From NCBI GenBank assembly GCA_003427395.1, contig BFEA01000649.1, forward strand, positions 592,192 to 638,397: 46,206 nucleotides of DNA, read 5' to 3'. The notes under the pieces were generated by a model. The model was not told the DNA's origin and ran no database searches. It saw only the letters and a program-made list of their open reading frames with translations. Below, one piece after another: positions 39,445 through 46,206 of this stretch. Origin of the DNA: Chara braunii (taxonomy: Eukaryota > Streptophyta > Charophyceae > Charales > Characeae). Numbering within the stretch: position 1 is the stretch's first letter; each line of letters begins with the position of its first letter. The position numbers were made by a program, and so were the translations under genes.

Positions 39445-39849
39445 TTGGCTGCCATTGCGGGGCCCTCAGGCGCTGAAGGTACCAAGGCCCTCTCTCGCGA
39501 GTCTGAGAGCACCGTCCTTGGATCTGAGAGTCTGAAAGCTTTCTCCTCCTGCCTTTCTTACTCTAAGTCTGGTCTTATGGTTATGAGAGGAAGGCGGCAG
39601 GCGGGATTGCAACCCGTAGAACCGCAGCAAGACTCTGTGGGGAGTTATCTCACCAATTGCGGGAGCTCTGCCGGAACTCAGCAAGAGTTCGGGAGGCAGG
39701 GAACCATCAGGTAAACCATTTTCATCTCTACAACCTGCTACCACCCATGTTTTGCCTATCTCCATGTAATATGACTGTTCTATGCATGAGATTGTCTCTA
39801 TGGTTTTTGCTTTTTCTTCAGGACCGAATCAGACTGAATGGAAGGAATG
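39445..39849 (+). other. Small ORF with a candidate 111-bp intron
   Basis: A plus-strand frame of 89 codons from ATG 39445 runs into ATCAG|GTAAAC (39706-39716). A pyrimidine-rich TTTTTGCTTTTTCTTCAG ends at 39821. Removing 39711-39821 would extend the frame by only a few codons (TESD, then stop). The splice signals look good, but the product is unremarkable, so this may be a leader intron or chance. Confidence 0.25.
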
Positions 39850-40019
39850 TGTGAAAGTGAAGTTTAAGATTCTCTTTTGTTTTCACTGAAAGCAAACTAG
39901 GTAGTCGCTTTAGTTGCTCGCCACGTGCTAAAGCTATAGGAGTTAGTGTCAATTCCTGCATTTTCTGTAGTAACTTTTTTTTTTACTTAGATCAATTCTT
40001 GCATTTTCTGATATCTTTT

Positions 40020-40600
40020 CTTACATTTGGCTTTGTATAAATCTTGGCAAGCTACTTTCTCTACGGGAAACGCTGCCGAAATTTCTACAAATCCAAGAAG
40101 TTAGTTGGATTTCGACTTATCGAAAGTTCAACTTTGTCTTTTCTCTTATCTGACTTAGTTAAAATTTGAGAAGTCTCATTTTATAAGGGGAGTGCTGCCC
40201 AAATTTTTGCTAATTCAGGGAGTTAGACAAAATTGAACTTTGGGAAGTCAAAGTTACTTTCAAATTTTGGACCTCGCCTTGTATAAATTTTGGAATAACA
40301 CTTTTCTAAAGGGAGTGTTGCCGAAATTTTTGCAAAGCAAAGGAGTTACTTAAATCTTATTTAAGTTGAACTCAGGTTGTTTTCTGAGTTCATATCTGAC
40401 TTAGTATAAATCTGGGAAGTCTCCCTTTCTAAAGGGAATGCTACCCAAATTTCTATCAATTCAGGGAGTTAGACAAACTTTGACTTTCCAAAGTTAGAGA
40501 TTATTTCGACTTATATATATATATGGACTTATATAAATTCTGGAAAGACACTTTTCCGACGAGAAGCGCTGCCGAAATTTTCTTACTTTAAAAGAGATCG
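40020..40600. repeat. ~122-bp tandem array with TATA-like and GCTGCC motifs
   Basis: Five diverged units start near 40035, 40158, 40280, 40401 and 40530. Each has (T)TATAAAT or a variant, then about 25 bases later GGGAGTGCTGCCGAAATTT. Units 2 and 4 share GGGAGTTAGACAAA, suggesting a higher-order repeat of about 245 bp. Located in the candidate LTR of element 2. Confidence 0.85.
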
Positions 40601-41261
40601 ATTATGTTTTGACAGGTGGAGGTTAGATAAGCCCACTTTGACTAAAGGAGGATTTTTACCATATTGCTTAGAGGTAGGCTTAGACGTAGTTAACTAGGGG
40701 GATTTGGGTAAGATCACGATATGAAGATTGTTCTCCATGAACGTATAGGTTTAGCCTGGAACATTCACCTGTCATGTGTTACAGGTCCTCTTGATCGACT
40801 GATTCAAGTTCAGGACCAGATTCAGTTTGATCCCCTGAGGGTCATCATCTGTTATCACTGATAACAAGTCGGTTGCCGATTCGTCGGCCTACGACTCAAT
40901 TTCAACTCACCCTCCACACTCAACCTAAAAGGCTTTAGCCCTGATGATTTCATTATTTCGTTAAGGCTTCATCCAGACTTTTATTGAATGGTCATTTAAC
41001 AAAGGTACTGAGTATTTAATTAGGGTTGGTTGGACAGGAGGTTTGGGGCTTGCATGGCTAAAGCGAGGGGTATGAGTGTCGAAGGTGGTTGGGGTTAACT
41101 CCGTGTAGTACGTGGGCTATTAATTTGACTCGTTGATGTGATTGCAGGTATGTGCTGTGAATCAGATTCAGGAGTTGGTTGTCTGCGATCACATATATAC
41201 GTATTATTGTGATAGACCCCAAGGAGACTGTGAGAAGTGATCGTCACATACATGCCCCTTT

Positions 41262-41282
41262 TATATATATATATATATATAT
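41262..41282. repeat. (AT)n microsatellite
   Basis: About ten TA units, preceded by CCCCTTT. Confidence 0.9.
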
Positions 41283-42896
41283 GAGTATACTTGGGGTGGA
41301 TGTCTGCATGAGCAAGGGGCCCCATACTAAGAGCCTACTTAGACGTTACACCTGAGAGGCATAAAGAAGACCCTTCCTGGTATTTTGTTCTGCTTTTTGG
41401 GGATTCCTTCAGTCGGACTTTGGTCAAGGGCCGGGATTCGAGGTCCTTGTCCAGGACATCCTAAGCCCTAGGCTCTGCAGGGGAGGGATTTTCCCTCGCG
41501 CAGAACCTATTTGCTTTGCCCATCGAGGCACCCCACCCTGAAGGCGGAAATGTCGTGAGGGCCGAACGACATGTCTTTCAACCATTCAATATCGTATGGG
41601 GTAACCCCTCACGATATATTCCTTCAACCATTCAATATCGCGAGGCCGGAGCCGCGATTACCACGTAAGGTTGGCATTGTTGGTCGGTATGAGATTGGTC
41701 CACGGCTGCGCGACTTTATATTAAAATCCCGCACGCGACGTTTCGCCGCCCTTGTGTGTAAGAGTTATGGGATCGACAACGGACCGGCACATATGGACGG
41801 ATGCTGGGATTACTATAGGTTGCCGGCACCACGCGAAAAGGGGAGGGTATCCCAGGACTAGGATCTTAATTGTTAGACGGGGGAACCGTCGGGTTATTCT
41901 TTATCCTTTGCGTTTTATAGATTCTATGGTTGGACGTTGTAGTCCGTGACAGCCGTCAAAGTCAAACCCCTTGACTTTCGTCCAGGCCCAGGGAGAACTT
42001 ACCCCTAGGGTCGCGAGAGACGGCTACCACCGCAGGTATAAAACCTGTGTACCACCCACTCTGCATAAGGGTGCAACAGAGGGTGTGTGGTCTTCAACCG
42101 CGCATGGCGGTTGTCCAGCGTCGAGAAATTAACCCTCAAGGCGCGTGTCAGCCGACACTTGAGTGTCAAATGTGGCCCTCGAGATTAACGAGGACCGCAT
42201 GAGTATGGGTGCTACATATTACGCCATCATTGCGACCGCTTGCGTATGCTAGCATTGCGAGTCAATATGTGTTAGCCTTGCGTCCGCGCGGTTTTGTACT
42301 AAGTCTCGCGCGCGACGCCTATTTGATTTCCGCATTGGAAAGTTATGGTTTGGCTACTGAGGGGCTAGGAGCATTGTCACGTTGTTTATGTTGTGTCGTT
42401 TTGTATATGTGTTGTTCTGTGTGTATGTGTGTTTGTAAAGTGGAGTGCGTGTGGTGTATGGGATACATCCTGGTCGACCGACGATGGGTTGCGCTTGGGA
42501 TCTCAGCCCCCCAAGATGCCGATTCGCGCACAGGTTTGATATAGGCGTATTGCCGCGTGTACCCCCTATGCTACAGCGAGCGAGAAATGCCCTCGGCTGG
42601 TCCACCTCTGCGATTGCAACTGATTAACTTTCGTACTGTGGACTGGAAGCTCGGCGGGGATACGCCCACTGAAGGGAGGTGACAGCTCCCGTAAGTTGGA
42701 GGTAAGTCGTGCCTCGCGTAGACCCTATCCTGTCGTAAAGGCTCGCGAGAGTTATGGCTGGCGCAATCGGCCGGAGCGGCTTGCGGAAGTTCCACATATA
42801 TATTTGCGACGAAGGATTTAAACCAACCCCTGCGTGACGCGGCCGGGAGGGTCCCGCGCTGCCCTGGTGCGGTGTCGGACCGATGCGCTCGATAAG

Positions 42897-42914
42897 TGGC
42901 GCCGTTGCCGGGGA
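42897..42914 (+). promoter_or_regulatory. Primer-binding site of element 2 (tRNA-Asp)
   Basis: TGGCGCCGTTGCCGGGGA, the same tRNA-Asp-complementary sequence as in element 1 but on the plus strand, two bases after the LTR border. It shows that a second element starts here and reads rightward. Confidence 0.93.
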
Positions 42915-44106
42915 TAACGGTTGCCTACCGTTGTGCCTAGTGGAACGTCATCCGGATATTGGAAGTGAGAGAATAGGCAAATGAGAAATTTTCGTCAGGA
43001 CTACATGAGCGATCAGGTGATATCTCGACTATTGATCGGAAGTGTCGTAGAATTGAGAGATCCTTAAAAATCGGGTGTAAGAGGCAGGCTGATGATTCAG
43101 GCGAAGTGACGACCCCTGCCTTGATTGACTGGTTTGGACAAAATGGTTGGTAGCAGACAGTGCTGGATAAAAAGCGTGAAGTGAGGGTTGGCTTGGCGAT
43201 GTGGTTTTGATTGATGTGACCTGAATTTGATTAACGTGGTATGAGTGACTCGAAGGTGATAAGGATTTTTATTATGGGTTCACCGGCTTTGACCGGCTCG
43301 ATGGTATTTGGGATTGGTAGCCTTTCTGATCCGATAGCTGGCAGGCCTGGGTGGTGTTTTGCGTGTTTGGCGTGACTAAGGTTAAGCATGACTATTGTGA
43401 GGATTAACCCTATGGTGTACCCTCCCTGACTGCCATAAGAGTCGTCTGAGTAGTTGGGAAAGCATCGTGATACAGTTGCGGCAGAATGGAGCTAAGGATG
43501 AGTGAGATAATATTCCTCTATTAAGAGCTGAAGGTATAGACCCTCTCCTAGGTGACAGGTTATAAGTCGTCTGTGCGGCTTGAGGGGAAGTAGGTTAAGG
43601 AAAGCTGAAAGATATTACTTGCATCGACTTACATGTTTGAGTTTGGATTCTAAGCGGATGTTCTGCTACGGGGCGTAGCGAGTCTGGGTGATACCTTATT
43701 TACGTAAAGGACATCTAATCCTAGAGGGAGTTGGAGTAGCAATGGAAGAGCTAACCCTTAGACTAATTTGCCCACCTTTAATGAGGTGGTAGGTAGTAAT
43801 TGATGTTAGCTAGCCTAGGTTATGTCTAAATGTCAAGGCATACTTTTAAGTAGATATCCTAGGTTATGTCTAAGTATGTGAGGATACGTGGCTGAGTAGA
43901 TATCCCGTTTAGGGGTATTTCGTGTGGGGTACTCTATCAGGATTATATTTGGGATCTTATCAGTCTGTAAAAGTTTATATGAATGTCTCCAGTCCAGCAC
44001 TTGTTTCATGGCTGGCCATCGAGTCTGTATGGCTGGGTCGCTCTTCTGAGAGGAGCAGGGATAATCAGTCTAATAACGGAAGGCGCATGCTGAACGTTTG
44101 TCTGTG
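42915..44106 (+). other. Leader of element 2, no clear gene
   Basis: No convincing coding frame. Short direct repeat CCTAGGTTATGTCTAA at 43812 and again at 43858. The stretch leads to the accessory ORF. Confidence 0.5.
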
Positions 44107-44817
44107 ATGGGCAGAACCCAGACAAAGCAAAGGCAACTCAGGATGCCTTATGCACTGGAGCACCCGCGTATGCTCGGGCCGTTTAAGAAAGAGGGAGGAC
44201 TCGAGGTGTCTTTATCGAGGCGGGTCAGCGAAGGAGAGTATATTTCATCATGGTGGGGCGTGATAATGGGCACGGACGTCTTTGTCTGGATCGAGTCTGG
44301 GTTCGACGATCAGCAGGAATGAGCAATTGTAAAGGTGACCTTGAATGCCTCAGCCACCTTTTGGGTCGAGCATGAGATAGAATTGACACTTGGGCATGGA
44401 AGCCTGTTTGCTAAGCCTTTGAGGGTAGCTAAGGTAGCGGCAGCTAAATGGGCGAGGGAAGTGTCCCATGACGGAGAAGAGCAAGTACTAACCCATGTAG
44501 AGGTTAACTGCGCTAGAGAGTTCGCGCTTCCATCTGCTCCACTACGAGTCACCCTGCCCAACTTCCTCATAGAGAGGAGCGTTGGTGGACAGGCAAGAAT
44601 AGAGGTGGCAACAGAAGCGGCTCTGAGGGCGCGAGACTGGGAGTACGGACGTTATACATGTGAACTGATATATGGTCTGTACTTAGACCCGAAGTTCCAT
44701 CCTTCTAGTCAGGAGCTAAAGAACACGGTCAATACAGTGGACTTATATGCCATTTCACATGATCCAAATGAGGAAATTGAAGACTGGGATGGGCTACGGG
44801 CAGCAGTGGGCCGATAG
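44107..44817 (+). pseudogene. Accessory ORF of element 2 (homologue of the element-1 family?)
   Basis: From ATG 44107 (MGRTQTK) a single frame runs to 44817, broken by one TGA at 44320-44322 (about 236 codons). The N-terminal part has DVFVWIESGFDDQQ, then FAKPLRVAKV and EVSHDGEEQVL, comparable to FQKPLYGDRF and the DGRRVIL segment of element 1. The C-terminal part has NFLIERSVGGQARIEV, RDWEYGRYTCELIYG, VDLYAISHDP and EDWDGLRAAVGR, which follow the order of AFPYxIER, YDIRPY, VTWSVLP and DGxxWxxIxxA. It occupies the same place (after the PBS, before gag). Remote similarity judged by eye. Function unknown. Confidence 0.6.
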
Positions 44818-45058
44818 GGAATACCTCTTTCTCCACTAAATGCGTTTCTTTTAACTTGGTTGGGGTCGCCTCACTACCCATTAACGTAGTTGTAAAGGTA
44901 AGCGTCAGGGTAACTAGGGGTTGAGGCCTGATTGCATGAGTAAAGGGGTAGATAATGTGATGTAGGTGTTAGCAGTCAATCTTTATCTGCCTGAGCTTAC
45001 TTGAATCTTTGTTCGATGGTCTATTGCCCGCTATGCGTATCAGGCTGCTGTCAGCATC

Positions 45059-46062
45059 ATGGCGGAAGAATGCGGTCTCGCCAAAATCCTGCACTGGAGG
45101 AATTCGTGCCTCATGAAGGTGCTGCTGCACGAAGTGTTGCAGGAATCAATGCCCCCAGATCTGCGCGTCTTGTTGTTCCAAGGAAGGGACCTAGCTAGCT
45201 TTTTGCACGACTTTCAGGATTTTTGCTTTATGAAGAAGTGGAATAAGAAGGCGATGTTGTACATGTTCCCCTTGTTCGTTTGTGAAGGACTAAGTGAGGA
45301 GGTATATGCCCTCAAGCAGAAGGCAAAGACGTGGGATGAGTTGGAGAGTTCCTTAAGGCTAAGATTCCTAGAAGATGGAATAGAAGGCCAATGTGGAGAA
45401 TGCTCTGTGAAACCAGTTGTGGGTGCCCCATCGCAGGCAGAGTTGAGTGGATTGCGGAGACAAGTGGGAGCATTGGAAGAGAGGTTAGCACGGCTGGAGG
45501 AGGCTAGGAGAGGCAAGCGGAAGGTTTCAGAAGGTTCCCCAAGTGAGTCGGCTGACCAGGGTGAAAGAGGAGTGGAGCAGGATGACCAAGAGTTGCCCCT
45601 CTCGATAGGAGCCCCAAAGAGACGAGTCGGTGTTTAGGCGAGCGACAAAGGCGAAGGATCCATGGAAATAAAGGAGGATCAGGATGCTACCATGACCCTG
45701 CTTGTTATTACACCAGGCCCAGAGAGAGGGTTTGTTAACTTGGAAGCATCCTCGGCCGCAGGTCGGGAAAGGCAAAAGAATGGATGGTGGCCAGAGCACT
45801 GGGTAAAAGGGGTATGCGATTGTTGGGGTAAGACTGACCGTACCCCTCAAGGAAGTGAGGAAAAGGGTGTGACGGGAGAAAAAGGGGAACTTGAACCTTC
45901 CAAGTTGACAAAGGCGCAACAGAAGGCAAGGAACCTTGCTCAGGATGGTTAAGGTACCGAAAAAGGGCAGAGCTCGCGACAGGTAGCAATTACCCCACGA
46001 GAGTTGGAAGGTGAGGCAAGACCAAGGGGGCCTCCTCCAATCAAACCAGCTTTACATGGGTA
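45059..46062 (+). pseudogene. gag: gag of element 2, two internal stops
   Basis: The ATG at 45059 (MAEECGL) opens a Gag with LLFQGRDLASFLHDFQDF, MLYMFPLFVCEGLSEEVYAL and KTWDELESSLRLRFLEDG, the pattern of Ty3/Gypsy capsid (xFxG...FL..F...W......W..L...L...F). A coiled-coil-like stretch (LRRQVGALEERLARLEEARR) and a basic segment follow. TAG at 45635-45637 interrupts, and the same frame continues (ASDKGEGSMEIKEDQD) through VCDCWGK, perhaps a ruined zinc knuckle, to a TAA at 45950 and on to a TAG at 46060. It shares the capsid layout with element 1 gag but little sequence. Pol is expected to the right of the window. Confidence 0.8.
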
Positions 46063-46206
46063 GTGGGCGCCGTGTAACCAAATGAGCTTGTGGCCGACAT
46101 ATAATCATTACATGCCCTGGGCGCAAAGTAATTATATAAGCCCTTTGATGAACATGATGCCCTTTTAGACCCCCGCCAGTCCAAATCCAACCTGTCGGAC
46201 CGTTGT
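46063..46206. other. Right edge, no feature recognised
   Basis: The last 144 bases follow the final gag-frame stop. No protease motif is seen yet; the window ends inside element 2. Confidence 0.5.

Larger units (their letters stand above)
35981..42894 (+). mobile_element. Candidate 5' LTR of retrotransposon 2 (~6.9 kb)
   Basis: The left border TGTCGGTGCG appears exactly where the element-1 LTR breaks off. The right border GCGCTCGATA lies 2 bases before a tRNA-Asp PBS; related copies at 5837 and 6077 end GACA, so the original was probably ...CTCGACA. TGTCG...CGACA would be a 5-bp terminal inverted repeat. The first 40 bases contain the hairpin ATACCCTT/AAGGGTAT. Internal content: U6-like segment, (GA)n, a possible 111-bp intron, a 5-unit TATA-containing array and an (AT)n tract. 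Small plus-strand frames (36275-36487, 41571-41861, 42209-42544) are not convincing. The 3' LTR is outside the window, so the borders are inferred. Confidence 0.5.

Noticed and set aside
42209-42544. 111-codon plus-strand ORF before the element-2 PBS
   Set aside because: Cys/Val/Met-rich text comes from GTGT repeats; no family resemblance. The weak likeness to 41571-41861 is not reliable.

Overview
This window looks like repeat-rich nuclear DNA from a large green-lineage (streptophyte) genome. I cannot name the species. The evidence is: no bacterial-style operons; long A/T homopolymers and microsatellites; Ty3/Gypsy LTR retrotransposons whose primer-binding sites match the 3' end of plant-type tRNA-Asp; hAT-like MITEs with 8-bp target duplications; and a U6 snRNA-like segment. 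I found no convincing intact host protein gene. Almost everything is mobile DNA in various stages of decay.

Layout. (1) 1-13440 is AT-rich, gene-free DNA carrying a dispersed ~260-290 bp MITE family (inverted ends CTAGGCTACCAG...CTGGTAGCCTAG). Four copies have exact 8-bp duplications, and a fifth, reversed copy is split by a palindromic LTR fragment. A second hAT-like MITE lies at 7850-8622. (2) 13441-15543 ends in a broken plus-strand coding relic of unknown type. (3) 15544 to at least 35980 is retrotransposon 1, lying on the minus strand. Its 3' LTR is on the left (15544 to about 22616, roughly 7 kb if my boundary is right), followed rightward by a polypurine tract, a minisatellite, integrase, RNase H, reverse transcriptase, protease and gag, then a tandem array of small paralogous accessory ORFs, the PBS (33668-33684), and the 5' LTR from 33689. 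(4) At 35981 the 5' LTR of element 1 stops abruptly and a new TGTCGG... sequence starts. I interpret this as the ~6.9-kb 5' LTR of plus-strand retrotransposon 2 (PBS 42897-42914), nested in element 1. It is followed by an accessory ORF and a gag that runs towards the right edge.

The most interesting content is the coding material outside gag-pol. Between PBS and gag, element 1 carries five to six diverged copies of a small protein (motifs AFPYxIER, YDIRPY, DGxxWxxI) that I do not recognise. Element 2 has one apparent homologue in the same place. The LTRs of element 1 also carry two open frames, kept open in both LTR copies despite about 7% divergence, and these resemble the N-terminal half of the same family by eye. 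An antisense ORF with a strong start context lies between pol and the left LTR body. The left LTR also contains a chain of tandem arrays, one of which encodes hairpins with an invariant CTAAAAATAG loop and covarying stems.

Both elements are damaged: in-frame stops (mostly TGA), a deletion over the first reverse transcriptase aspartate, and a deletion that removes the integrase glutamate. They are probably immobile unless helped in trans. Boundaries of the giant LTRs, homology among the accessory ORFs, and lineage placement are inferences from reading by eye.
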